A program made the translations under genes and the position numbers. A stretch of DNA of 64,000 nt from Puffinus mauretanicus (lineage: Eukaryota; Chordata; Aves; Procellariiformes; Procellariidae): contig JAJKFH010002862.1 of the NCBI GenBank assembly GCA_023333565.1, positions 124,001 to 188,000 of the forward strand, read 5' to 3'. Position 1 is the stretch's first letter, and each line of letters opens with the position of its first letter. The notes under the pieces are model-generated. The model searched no databases, was not told the DNA's origin, and worked only from the letters and a program-made list of their open reading frames with translations. This document shows, one piece after another, positions 24,291-37,800 of this stretch.

Positions 24291-27200
24291 TGCTGCTTTG
24301 AAATATCAAGTGCGGGCTTCATAGAGGCTGCCCAATTCTTCAGACTATAGCACACATGAATGTTACGGAAAAAAAGTATCATCTCCATAAATGCATTGCC
24401 AAGGGGATATCCGAGTTAAGTGTTAGTGCAGTATTTTTCTGTCTAGATCTGCAAAGACTATTTGCTTTTTATGAAAGGTTTTTATGTTCCTCAGAGGATT
24501 GTGAAGAGTGCTAGCATTCACCAGGAGCTCAGGAAAAAGACCTAGATCCAGGCGATCAGTGCCAGATATGAGCAAGCGCTTGCTGATGTCCTCCCTACGA
24601 CTCCTTTTGTCACTTCTGCAAAGGATCTGCTATACGACTGTATCAACACGAGTTTGTTTTTCTTAAGGCCTATTCTGGATATGGGCCAGATGTTTTGCTG
24701 TGTGCCCCATGCATGTATGTCTTGAATTCTTGCTGAGATAATAAATACAAAGCGTTTAGGAGAAAAATGAGTCGTCATTATAACTCGGGGATTTTTTGCG
24801 GATTCTGAATGCATGATGGTATTGTACAAATTCCTTTCATACTTCCAAGTCAGTGGGCACACCCTAGGGCAACAGCAGAGTGCCAGTAGGTATGCATTGG
24901 GAGAATAGGCTCTTACTTCGGCCTTTTAAGAGGAACAAGACATGAACACATCCTTGAACTTCAAAATAGGAAACTGAGACACCTATTCTAATATTTCCTA
25001 GTAACTGCTGCACACAGAATAGTTGGGTGGTGTCAGGGGCTCCTTTACCTTTACCAGAGGTGTTGCAGCTTTGAGGAAGAGAGACCCTGGGGATAAGAGA
25101 AGGATAGAAATCCAAGTTAAGGCTTTTGTCTCGGATGCAGGCAGAAAGGAATACAGCGTTTTACCACGGTCAGATTTTTACTTTCGCCAAAGTTGGAAGC
25201 TGGAGTTTTGGAAAAGGGGGAAATGATACTGCTTACCGCAAGGGAATAGCAAAGGGATAGTGCAGACAGATGCCTCCCTAAAGCTGGGACCCAAAGATGT
25301 GTCTGTGGAGAGGAGAGCCCGAGATCCTCACCTGCTACACCACGCACATCAGCAGGCTTTCCCCTGACTCACCGTGCTGCATCTCCCCAGCTTCATGGGC
25401 AGGGAGCACGATGCTGGGGCATGTGTTCCCAGTGCGAGGAGGACTAAGAGCTTCCTGGCTAAAGGCTCTGGTTTCTAGTAAATGAAAAAAACAAAGGGAA
25501 GCAATTCCCTGTTCTCTCCCAGTTAGCCACCAGCAAAGGCTTGGAAGAGCTTTACTTTGGGGCATCAGCAAAGCGGTCCTGAGAAGGCCCATCAGCCTGA
25601 TGCCAAGTGCTACCACAGGTGCTGCGCAGTGCATTTTGGTGCAGCCTCACCAGCAAATTACACTCGTAGGACTCGTCAGCCTTGTGAAAACATCCAGACA
25701 CCCTCACCCACTGCCCGCCGGAGCCTGGCCCCTCTCCAGCCAGGTCACCGCCAGAGCACAATGCTTGTGACCCGCTCCTCCCTAAAGGGCAGGGGAAAAA
25801 AAATCCCATCACGGGGCATGGCATCGCTGTCTGAAGGTGCCTGACTCACCCGCCAGCACCTGATAAAAAACCGAGCCAAACCCACCTGCTGAAGCAAACT
25901 GCTGGAGTTGCCGCCCTGTAGCGCTCTCCATTAACCACGGCCCGTGGGCACCTGCCAGAGCAGCAAGTGCAGCCCCGGGTCGCGTTCGCACTGTGCTCGC
26001 CCAGGCGAAAACCAGTCCGGTGTCCTCAGCCAGCTCATGCTCTCACAGCTGAGACTGGATGCACAAGAGGTATTTCCTAAACAGATTGCTAGACAACAGA
26101 CAACACCTCCCTCCTTCCCTCTCCCCGCCGTGGGATGTTTTTTTAAATCATCTGAAAAACAATGTCTCATATGCTGCTCATTATTTTTAGCACGTAATGC
26201 TGGAAGGGACTAATTTTATCATTTTCCTTCCATCGACACGAGATGGTGCAAGGGCATGACGTGCATCCGTAGAGGTGCAAGGAGGCCAGACAGGAAGGGC
26301 TGGGGATATGATGTGTTGTCTTTCCGTCTGGCAGGGTTTTGCATGAAGTAGGTGACTGTCTGATGGTGGGCCTGTCAGTGAACAATAGTTCCAAAAGCTG
26401 TCACAGCTGTAAACAAGGGTCTTTATCCAAGTGCGTCACTATATTGTCTGGATGATGGCATAAGAAACTGGCCACACCAAGGCTGCTCTCCCTTCTCATG
26501 CACGGTCTCTTTGCAATGCCAATTTCACCAGTCCGCAAGCCCTCTGAAAGTGTGGAGGCAGCTGTCATTCCTTCAGCCACAGGAGATATCTCATGAAACA
26601 GCAGGGACCTCAAATAAAACTGTTTCAGCCATTTCATCTTACAGGGGCTTTGGCATCATACTCTCCTCCGCAGGAGAGGACGGCGGGAGCACCACTTGGC
26701 TCGGCTCCTCTGTGCTGCTCCCACTGCTTGAAGGGCCAAGGCATCTTTCTGCAGGGGACAATCCAACTGCAAACCTTGAAAGAAATCAAACCTCGAAAGA
26801 AACCGGTTACCTTCAGCAACACTGGGTAAGGCTGGCAAACAGGACGCCAGCACCCCTGCGTTACTGCTGTCACACCGCTGCAGTGCCCACCCGGGGGGCT
26901 CAGAGCCAGAGGACAGCCCCGGCACGGTGCCCATCACCAGGCTTTTGTGCCTTTGGGGTTTTGCCTGCATTATCACGCTCTGCCCAGGTCAAGGTACCAT
27001 GTTTGCGCCTTCTCCTTCAGCTCTGGGATCCGAGCCGGGATCGCAGCCACCTTTGCCACTTGCTGCATGGCAGCGATTAAGGGCAGATTTCTGCTTGCAC
27101 CTTCCCCTTTGTGCTCCCAAAAGGGATGTGACCGAGCCGTGACAAAGGCATGAGACCACATCGAGGTCCCTCCTGCCCAGGATCAGGAATTAGGGAGGTA

Positions 27201-30200
27201 ATTTTTGACAACAGCAGATGGGCTTTCTCCAGCACTGCCATGGTGTCGGCAACACGTCAAGGAAATGGCTTTGCTAGGTAGGGAAAAATCCAAGTGACTA
27301 CAGCTTCAGGTAACTTGTTTGCTCAACGCAATGGTATCAGACTGATTCAGCTGCACGGCAAGGTGAGGCCAGCGCAAATGGGACTATCAATGGAAAGGCA
27401 AAAAGGTTCTGGTTTTAGTATTGGTTAACTTCAGAAAATACCCTGACTGCCGGGAAACATCCTTCTAGTCACAGCTTTACACATCGCGGGATGGGAGGAC
27501 CACTCCTTGTTTGGGGAAAGGATGTTTATTTGCATCAAGTGTTCTTTCTTATGATCATTTAATGAGAGGGATTTTATATTTTTAAAGGAAAAAAACTTTA
27601 GAAATTATTGCAATCATCATTAGTTTGTGAAATATTTTAGCTGAGTCAAGTGCTTTGAGGAACATGACTACATGGAAAGACCAAGTCATGGCTGGCTTTT
27701 TCTGTAAAGGCAAAGTCCAAAATGGGCTTTTGCTAAGGGTCGGTGATGACAGCCCTGTCTCAGCCATATTCATTGACAAGGAGAAACAACTCAATCTCTT
27801 TTACCAGAAGCAGCAGGCATCAGCCCTAGGTAACGCATCATCACTTGCTTTCCAGGCACTTATTGATACAGGGATGCTGGACACAGGACGGAGGTGCTGC
27901 GAGAGTGCTTATACGACCCAATATTGCATAGGAAATGGGAAAAAAAAGCACAGACCAAAGCTTTGACTCTCCGAGCCCAGGGGAAGGCGAGGGGCTGGCA
28001 GCACAGAGGCAGCAGGGTGGACATGCTCCCCGCAGTGATCGCTGGCTCTGGGGCTGAGCCTGCGTGGCCCTGGGCACCGGGAAGAGCAGCTCAGGGCCGT
28101 GGCCTGGGAAGGTTTTTATTCCCCTTGTCGTCACAGTCACATGCTGGCCTGCAGCATCACTTCCCTGCGTGCGCAGGCATGGCGCCAGCCACTGCGCGCC
28201 CTGCTCCTGCCCGGCCACCGGCTGCGGGGAGGGCCACGGGGAACCTCCCCCCCCGGGGGCTCTCCTTCACACCACCCCTGCGTGGGGACAGAGACCACCA
28301 GCCTGCGGTCAAATGTGATAAAGGGGCAGTTTTGACACATTCCAGGAAATACAGATGAGGTTTTGGAGCCATGAACAGCCACACCAGAGAGACATGGATC
28401 CTATTTGGACATTAAGTTGTGTTGACTGATGCTAACAGGGAACAGGAAAGTGGCAAAGACATAAAAAATGAGCAATAAACCAGAACTTTTCAGGTAGAAT
28501 GATAAGCATGGCTGCAAACAACGAAGTAGGTGTCTCTATTTATCTCATTTAGATCTAAGTTCTATATGTTAGCAATACGGGAATAAAACAGCCCGAAACA
28601 GCAAACTTCTCTTGCCTTTTGTACCAAGTTCCCCATTTGCCCGTGGCCCAAGGCCTTCAGAAAAAGCCTTATCCCTGAAACACAACTGAGTTAGGTAAAA
28701 CTTAAATGTTTTACCACTTCACGTCTTAGTGGATAAATGAAGTCGCATGTACTAATCCATTTATGGATTAAGTCCTTTGTGTCTTCCCTGTTTTGTATTC
28801 CTCTTTACTTAGCCACTGTCTGGGGCAATTAAGATTTTAATTAAAGATGTTCAAGACTGATCTGTTGAGCCCAGCTCATGCCATGTGTTAGGAGAAAGAG
28901 GGAGAAGGACAGACAGGAGGATGGATACAGGGGAGTCACTGAAAGAGGGGAGACGGGCTGGGCTGCCCCAGCACTGAGGACAGCAGGGGAGAGAGAAAAG
29001 CAGAGATCTTCATGGCTAAAAATGTCTTTTTGCTTTTCCCCACACAGCTCTGCGGGAGAAGCCAGGCTCCAGCCGGGGACAGATGTGCCGGAGCACGCTC
29101 GAGGGGGCTGCATGTGCTGCCCCACACCTCCCCGTCCATCCCCTTCCCACGGTCCTGGTTTTACGCCTTGCACAATCTCACGTGTGCAACAACACAGGCT
29201 CTGTAGCGTCCCTCATCACGGCTGTTTGCAAGGGAGAGGGACATGGGGAAGAGATGTCCCAGTGCAGATGGGGGACTGGGATACCACAAAGCTCCTCCTT
29301 TTCCCCTCTAGCCCAGGAAAGGGCCCCGGCACCCGTGGGGCAGGCTGGGGACCCAACCTGCCGGCCTTTCCCACAGGGTGATTCAGCAGAAGCGCCGGGG
29401 CTTTTCCCTCCTCACGTGACCCGTGCTCACTTGCACCCTCATGGCGCAGCACCCAGAAAAGGAAACCGAAAACAAACACTGCGGCTTTTGGGGCACAAAC
29501 CCGGGGAAATGCCCTCCGCGCCACCAGCACGGGAAAGCAAACAGCTTCCTCTCCTCGCAGAAAAGCCCACCTGGCCCTTTCGGGCAGCACCGTGCACTGG
29601 AGGGAACGGTGAGGTTTGCAAGGCATGGCAGGAGACGCAGGCGACCGCCATGCCTGCACCGAGGAGAAGGCAGGACTGCGCCGTGGCGTGAGCCGCGTGG
29701 GAGTTTCCAGCCACGCTGCTGCTCCGAGTGCCCAACCCAGCACTCAAACACGGAGCAATGCACACGGGTTTGCAACGTGGATATAAACGCTTAACTCACA
29801 AGCTCCTTCCTCCTGCTCAGCCTACACCGCAGTGACTAGCTGACGTGTCCGTGCGCTGCTGGGCTGCGCAGGATTTTGGGTGCCTCTGGCATTCCCCATG
29901 TCAGAGCAGCTGAGAGGAGGGCGTCCGGACCATGCTTTCTGGGCTGCTTCATCTTTGTGGGAGGCTTGCTTCGAGCTGCCGTGCAGTGACTGTGAAGCCA
30001 GCTGTGTCCGTAAAAAGGTGGACCACTTGATGCAAACTTTCCCAGTTTGGAGGATATGGCCCCCACCTCCCACTATGAGCTCCACTGCAGCTCCACAGAA
30101 AGGTTGCCTCCAGCCCAGCGTGTTCCAGTGGCTCACTGGGGTTTGAAGGGGAGTTTATCCCCAGGGTAGGTGGAAGACAAGAACAAATACCAGGTTAGGA

Positions 30201-30609
30201 CGAGTTGTATATACATATTCCCTACACATACAACCCATTCCCTTATAGCCCTGCAGCTGGGCAGGAGGTACAGTTTATAGGCGATGTGCTCCAGAGACTG
30301 CTGCTCTGGATGAAAACTCCGCATTTCACCTTTGCCCTCCGTATTTTCCTTGCACAGGGGCAGGAAAAAAACAAAGCACAGCTTCCAAGATACCAAAGCA
30401 GGTCCTACAAAACTCCTTCTGACACTTCTTAAATGCTTTAATCCTCATCACACTGAATGCCAGTTCTTAGAGGGCAGTATTTCACTTCTAGCTTAGATGC
30501 ACATCTGGAGAGCGTTAACACTTTGACCATGCTCTCCCTGACGACTTTGTCCCTGCGATGCCAGTTCCAGCTGTGGACCAGACAGACTTTGGCATAACAG
30601 AAATAAATA
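24291..30609. other. Intergenic gap between convergent PMAIP1 and PDZD2
   Basis: No exon I can support. GC-rich patches at about 25.3-26.1, 26.6-27.1, 28.0-28.3 and 28.9-29.8 kb create frames of up to 202 codons on both strands. These lack known motifs, and frames on opposite strands overlap, so I read them as chance. A C8G5 self-complementary run lies near 28244-28258. No transposable element is recognisable. Confidence 0.45.
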
Positions 30610-33600
30610 TCTAGAGGATACTAAGGATACCATTTATTTCCAAAGTCACTAAAAAACCCAAACAAAACAGTTTATGGCAATACAGATTTACATAACAGAG
30701 ACAGCAAGTTGAAAAATGTACAATCTATTTCATGTTATTGCACTCACTTTTTTATAATATACAAGGCATATTAAACAGTTTTCATTAAAAGAAGTTTTAT
30801 TTATATAAATAAAAGTGTAAATATACAATATCATACAAGAAGTGTATTAGCCTAACACACAAATCCTACTTAGAGTATCCCCATTTCTCACATAATCTAG
30901 TCTACTCATCAATATTTCCACGTATACATTTACATACCCTAAATGTAGAAGCAGGTAAACATTCCCATCTGGGAATAGTTCCTTTGGATTTTGACAAGAA
31001 CCACTGCAGAACATTAACTAGGGTTAATTTTAAGTGAGGGTCTTAGAAAATATGAATCACTCAACAGTTTATTAATACTTATCTGCCCTCTTTTTTTTTT
31101 TTAGCAAGAAAATTATCAGATATTGCTCCCTCCCTAATCTAGGCCTAATCTCACGATTTTTAATACAGATGCAGTCCCTACAGAAGCTAGAAAGAGCTTC
31201 CGGGTACAAAAGGCTGCAGAATATGCAATGGCAGTATCGCACCAGAGCCCACTCTCATATTCAGCGGCAAAGCCCTCCACCAGGCCTTCTCCATCCAGGA
31301 GCAAATTCACCTTGTCTGGAATGCCTTCAGGTCCCTGGTGAAGAGTTGTGGACCATGTCCGTAATTTCATCCTGATTTTTTGGTACTCTAAGATGCAGTT
31401 GCAAGTCTCTGGAGAGTCACTGCTCTCCTAGAGCTTTGCCAACCCTCCGACATGGCAAAGAATCACTGTGGGGACCCAATATGCAAACAGCATGGCCAAA
31501 AATGCTCGTGAACCTACTGAATACTGATGAACTAATCCAACACCCTCTGAAATTTTGGTGCGACCAGGCTCTCAGAAAAATAACATTTACTTTGCCAGGT
31601 GCATAACCAAAGGTTCACTACATCTATTTGGTCTACTCATCCTGTTTGTAATAAAGCAGACCCATGTTGCATAAATCTTGGGGCTTTTATGGGAAACATC
31701 ACCCCAGTAGAGACATCAGAAAATGCTACTGTAATCATATCAACACTGGTAGCATCAGTAAAGATGTTTCTTGTTCTTTCACCAAAAAAAAAAATATTTT
31801 CAGGAACAGAAACAATCAGGGTTAAACACTATTCTTTTTCTTGCTGTAATGTTAGTAGAGAAGTGTATCATTCTACCCATAGTAACTATCAGACTTAAAA
31901 CATTAAACCTATCTTTTAAATTATAGCCACTACTGAATCACACACAAAAATCCCCATTTCTCTTTGCTGTTACTCAGCCAGCACATATCTACGTGCATGT
32001 AAAATAAAATACTGAACAGTATTCGATTACTGAAAAATGAAAGCTTTCTAAATCACTCACAATGAACAGTACCTGCAAATAAGCATCTGAAAATATTCAC
32101 CACGTATCATCTTAAGACACCTCAAATCAAGTTTAATTTACAAAATATAGTCTTTACCCTTGAGCTCACACATAGGCCTCCCTGCGTTGGAACCTCCAAA
32201 ATTTTAAACTGTAGACTGAAAAAAAATGCCATTTCCTAAAACACAATTGTGATTTACCACATTAAAGTAGCAAAAAGTCAGTACTGCACTTGTACAAATT
32301 ATACGTATACAGGTATGTATTCACTACGCTGCATTAAATTCCACATGCATTTTATGTATCTATTATACACACTACTAGTCAGATTTTGGTCATTCCTGAA
32401 CGAGGCCTCACCATTTAATTGCCAAATATCTTCTCCCTGTTTTTCAGCAAATATCCAGGGGTAACCTCTTTTACCCCAGCACAGGCCTGCAACCTCAGTG
32501 CTGTCCTCTGACCCCAAGTGCTGCATCCTCCTGGTGCCTCTCCCACCATGCAGGTGAGTGGAGGCAAGGACCAGTCCCAACACAGCGGCTGAGCTTCGGG
32601 GACAGAGGACGCGACTCCACAGTCATTTCACAGCACTGAACCTGAATTAGTTTCAACAGAAGTCCTGCAGGCAAAGCAGCTGTAGGACTATGTACAGTAT
32701 TGCCTTTCCTGTAACCAAAAGTTGCATCTCTCCCTGGATTCACATGCTAATACGTCACTGAAAATGAATTAAATATATTCATTTTTAGGCAAACATTGCA
32801 CAGCTTTTCTGCTCGCCTGGTCTCGGGTTGCCTCGCAGAACTGAATTTTTCTCTGCACATCATGAGTTGCAGTCTAATGAAGCTGTCACAGAAAAGAACC
32901 AAACCAAATGCTCCACTAACCTGGAAGCAATTGCTCCAAGCACTGTTGAATATATGTAAATAAACTGAACTATAGTATGATCTTGGGGAAGGGCCAAGCA
33001 ACAAGCCCAGACCTTTTTGTAACAGCTACACAGGTCTTGGCTTACTATAAACGTAGGCAGCACTTCAGATTTGGACTGGCTCCAGGCTGAGAGTTCTTTA
33101 CCCTGGGCATGTTGGCTGCAAGCGGTCTCCAGCCTAATGTGACAAACAACCTGAGCTCTCTGGAACAAACAACTTGTTCTCAGCTGATAAGACACTGGCC
33201 CATTTCCTCCTGTATCTCTTTTATGTTGTTTAGCTATCCCAGATGTAGGAAGAGAAGTAACAGAGTCTAATCTCTTGCACCCATACGCTCTCCTCCCAAC
33301 ACAGCAGACTATAAATAACACTCAGCAGCATGGCCCGTTATTGATACCTTTACTGTGAGTAGAGGTGAGAAAATCCAAACTAAGTGCCTGCGGCATTGCA
33401 ACCCTTTCAGTTTTGCTGTATTTAACACTATGGTTTCTCTCATCCACACAAATAGTTTTCAGTTTCACCATCCAGAACCCTCAGCATCCGCCTGACGCAG
33501 CCGGGTCCACTTATATCTTCCACACACATCCTTACTCACTCTCACACAAGCAAAAATAAATACTAGACAGGAGAAAACAAAAAAGAGCTATTAAAAGCCA

Positions 33601-34637
33601 CCACAAATACGGTCAGTTTGGATTTAATCTGTTATAATCCACATCCACCATTTTCCAGCTTGAGTGTTGCAAGTCGGGCAACCTTAGAGCTCTTGCAGCC
33701 AAATAAAAGCAGCCCGGTTTTCAGATGTAGTTAGCGATCGCTGAAGTCTGTGGGATCTGCAAGTGCTCAGCGCCTAAAATTATCCCTCTTTTAAAAAGAT
33801 ATATATTTTTTAAAGGTGCCTAACATTGGAAACTTAAATTTGAAAATTCAGACCCCAATTTTTATCGCTCCCATTTTAATCACAGCTAACAACTCAGTCT
33901 ACACCTTGGTGGACAATCACCTATTATTTGGACATGATTTTCTTGCTCACAGATTTCTACCGCATTAATGCCAAGTGCTTTCAGATACAAGTTGCATCTA
34001 AGAGCAGATTCAGTTGTGGTGGATGCTGAGTTAGTTCATCAGTTTTAAGAGGATTTTTCAGCTTTGCAATAAAATGCTCGTGTTTTAGGCATAGAAGTTG
34101 TGCAAAATTATACTCTTTTGTCACGCATTTTTAGCAAAACTGCACTTAGAAGAATAAAGTGAGATTGTTCCAGACATTCTCTTATTACAACAAAAAAGGA
34201 CCAGGCCCTAAGTAAGTGTCCTGAAGTCTTATTACAGCTAAGTGATATAGTACAGTCTAGATACCCATCCTTGTCAACAGGATGGCAACCAACAAGTTAT
34301 ACTCCCAACGCTCTGCAGATACTAAAAATATCACTGACAGGCACAGTGTTATTTATCTCAGTCAAAATACTTTAAACCAAATGCAGGAGAGGTCTTGAAG
34401 TTCCATTAAAACTGCCACATAATACAAAAATGTCTCTAACATTTGGCTTCCTTTATCCCCAATAATTAGGTGAGATTTTATAATGCTCATCACATGCTTG
34501 CTCAGTGGTTCTCCAAGGCTCTTAGCACCTCTCTGTAGAGCATTAAGACACTTCTGTGTGGCTTTAGAAACAAAGACAGCTTCTAGCCAGTTTTAAATGT
34601 TTTGTCTTAGCAAGCATGATTGGATGTAGTCCTTCCA
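30610..34637 (-). other. PDZD2: Probable PDZD2 3' UTR
   Basis: About 4 kb downstream of the PDZD2 stop is AT-rich, lacks long frames, and contains AATAAA (minus strand) at 30796-30801 and 30633-30638. The latter is the most distal I can see before composition changes to the more GC-rich intergenic DNA. Mammalian PDZD2 mRNAs also have long 3' UTRs. The exact end is inferred. Confidence 0.4.
30633..30638 (-). terminator. PDZD2: Candidate poly(A) signal of PDZD2
   Basis: The plus strand reads TTTATT, so the minus strand carries AATAAA. Another copy lies upstream at 30796-30801. Cleavage would fall near 30605-30620. Confidence 0.4.
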
Positions 34638-34804
34638 TCACAGTGAAGTTCTGTGTTTTCGGATTAGTAACTGAACAGGGCCCTCTGGCACAGATTTAAT
34701 AATGTTCCAGGCATCATAATGCATGAGGCCAAGTAATGATTTTCCACTAACAGCAAGAATTTCATCTCCAGTTTCTATGTTTCCAGATTGCTCTGCAGCA
34801 CCAC
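34638..34804 (-). CDS. PDZD2: PDZD2 last coding exon, end of PDZ6 and stop
   Basis: It encodes [20 protein letters not shown], then [20 protein letters not shown], then [14 protein letters not shown] and TGA (34638-34640). The acceptor is TTTGCTCCTAG. The protein ends within nine residues of the last PDZ strand, as in mammalian PDZD2. Confidence 0.95.
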
Positions 34805-37800
34805 CTAGGAGCAAAAGGGGAAAAAAGTCAGTTTAAAAAAAAAAAAAAAGAAAGTAAACCCACAAAAATTTGCTTTCCACCATGATGAACAGCAAATAAA
34901 CCATTTTTCCAACAGTGGCAATTTCAGTACAAGTCACTTACGTTCAGCTCAGCTCTACCAATCTAGCCCATGCTGCATCTCACAGAAAATGTTATTTTAA
35001 CCACGATAAATCCTTGTTCTCAGAAAAAATGTCTGGTTTTGAAGAAGCAGAATGAGTGCATGAAATATGCTATACGTTATCTCTGTAGCTGTAAGAAAAC
35101 CTGGTTGTGTGTGTCATGGATGTATTTTCTCAAACAGAATTTTAACATGGTAATAAGCAGATAATGCAGCAGATTGTAAAACCCAGATAACAGGGATAAA
35201 CAAACCAAACACGGGTAGCAAACTTAAGACAAACACAGGAGACACAAAAACAGCTCCTAGGGAGGGGCACACGCTTCACTGCTGATGAAAGTACATTACG
35301 TAATGATAATTTAACTAACATCAGGCATCACAGGGAGGGGAGGGGAAAAGGATGGTATCTAAAGATATAAATTAATGATCTCAAAAATTAAACATGCTCT
35401 TTACCCTCAGGATCATTTCTAAATAGGGGAAAACAAACACACATAAAGAAACTGATAAGCAATTCAGGAAATATCAGTTTGATTTTATTCCTTGATGAGA
35501 GAATAAACCACTGAAAAGTAATCCTGTAAAAATGCTGCGCACTCACAGCTTCATTGAGAGTTTCAGCTTCCTTTAGAAAGTGCTGTATTTTTTTACTAAA
35601 CTGAATCCCAGACTAAGACATACTAAAATCACAGCAAAGTTGTGGGATTGGTTTCCCTTCTATACAGGGTTCATATAAGTTTAACTACCTGCTGACAAAC
35701 AAAGCATCCAAGAGTGGCAGTTTTTGAATACGAACGTCACATATTCTTGGCGAAAGCTAATACTGATATTTAACAAAAAAAATCCAAGGACAAAAAAAAA
35801 GGTAAAATTAATAATTGGGTATAATGCAGGATGGTGCTCTGGAACCACACTGATTATCTGCACTGTGCTTCTCTTAGAAAAGAGAAACGGATAAGGCATG
35901 AACTTCTCAAACCGTTACATACGACACTGCTGCTGTAATTTAATGTCTAGAATACTGGACAAGCCCAGGAAGGAACTGCATCATATTTAGTAAATCAGAT
36001 TGCTCCACAAACATTTACTAGCAGATGCAATCCCTAGCCATTCCCAGGAGTGTTTTTTTTTACTGACCACTTTGGCTAGTAAGTGGTAATAAACGAGGGC
36101 CACAAAAACCACTGTTACTTCAAAAAAAAACTGAGTCCAAGAATTAAAATGTCTGTACAATGCACAAAAGGAAAAACTGGGATAATATCCACTGCATGCT
36201 CGTAGTACCTTTAAATATTCTTTTCACAAGCAAGGGCCTGTCTCCAGCAATGGAAGCTTTTCCACCATCAAGACTGAATCCCAAGCCAGCAGAGGTTTTC
36301 AGTAATTCAATGCAGATGACATCATTCATATCCAGGTTTGGATCTGTGACAGAATATACACAGCATCTTGTTATGCAGTTAACAGTAAATTGCAAGTTGT
36401 GTTTGTTGGTTTTGTTTTTGCTGCAGTGACAAAGCAATTCAGAGTTCAGTTCATATTCAGATTAGAACATGTGGCTACCCAGTTTCTCAGAAGTGAATGT
36501 GTATTATTGCAGCTGTGAAGGGGAGATAGTACAAAATGCATTTATGCACACAGACATTTTCATTTTGCATGTTCAACAAAAACCTGCCCAGGCATTTTTT
36601 TTTTGGCAAAAGTAAAGCTTAGCAAACTTAGCAAAGACTCAAACATCAACAAAATAACTGAAAAATTACAAAAATAGTGAGTGGAGAGCATTTCTTTTTC
36701 TTTCATTTGTTCCCACTTGCTTATTCAATGAGCATCTTTTTAAATAACAGTAACGAATGAAACATTACATTAAACAAACATGTTCCATCCTCTTAAGGAA
36801 AAGTCTGTAATCACCCACTAGTGTGAATAATCGTTTCTGGTCTCATATCTATGGAAATAACCATAATTACCTGTAGGTGCATCCTACGTCCTACATAGCA
36901 GATATTTTTAGAACGCAATATTGCTGTAGCTAACATAAAATACGATTTTGCTTAGGAGGAAATAAATCTACAATTTTGGAAAACAGGACCCCCTTTGCCC
37001 TGTGTGAATGTAAAAATTATGCAGTCCACATTATCACAAATTACTGCTACCGTTATCTCAAACAACTTTAAATGTTATCTAAAACATTTGAAGATGTGCT
37101 TTGCCTCTCAGGATGGAATAATATTCTTGATAACCCAATACTATGTTTTTTATGAGATAATGTTGCCCCCTAGTGCCTGCGCCCAGCAGTTTTTCTGCAT
37201 TTGCCAACGTGCAGGACGCAGGAAGTTTAGGGTAGAAAGGGATTCTGAAGTAATTACATATATTATATCCACAGGAGCAATTCCGGAAAGGCTCATCCAT
37301 TCATTTACAGAGTGCTTCCCATTTCTTTTAAGCTGTATTATAAAGCTGTCCTATAAAACCCAGTGAAAGCATAAAACAATAAAAACTGCTACAGGAAAAA
37401 AAAACCCAAACCAGTAATGATTACAGCCAAGAGGTTAAAAATGGGTGAGGGGCAGTTCCATGTCCTGGTTTTGGGGTGGTCTAAGCTGAGTGCCTGGTAT
37501 TGGAAGCCGCATCACCAAATCTCTCAGCAACAAACTGTAACCACTACTCACTCCCTCCCAGGGACACTGCAGCTGGTCACCCCCTGCTCCGGAAGCAGCA
37601 GCAATACAGATAAGTACGAAAGGGTTTTGTGTCTTAATTCTACAAAAAAATTTGAGAGATCTGTTTGTAACATCCCAACTGCAGCCTTCACACTGAAATC
37701 CTGTCTTGTTCTCAAAACAGGAACTTACTATTCCACTGATACATTTCCACTTAAACCATTTATCCCTAGTTTCCTATGGGATGGATAACTTGGATTTGGC

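Noticed and set aside
29083..29691. 202-codon plus-strand frame in the PMAIP1-PDZD2 gap
   Set aside because: Lies in a GC-rich patch with overlapping long frames on both strands (including 175 codons antisense). No recognisable motif, and cysteine/proline-rich chance composition.
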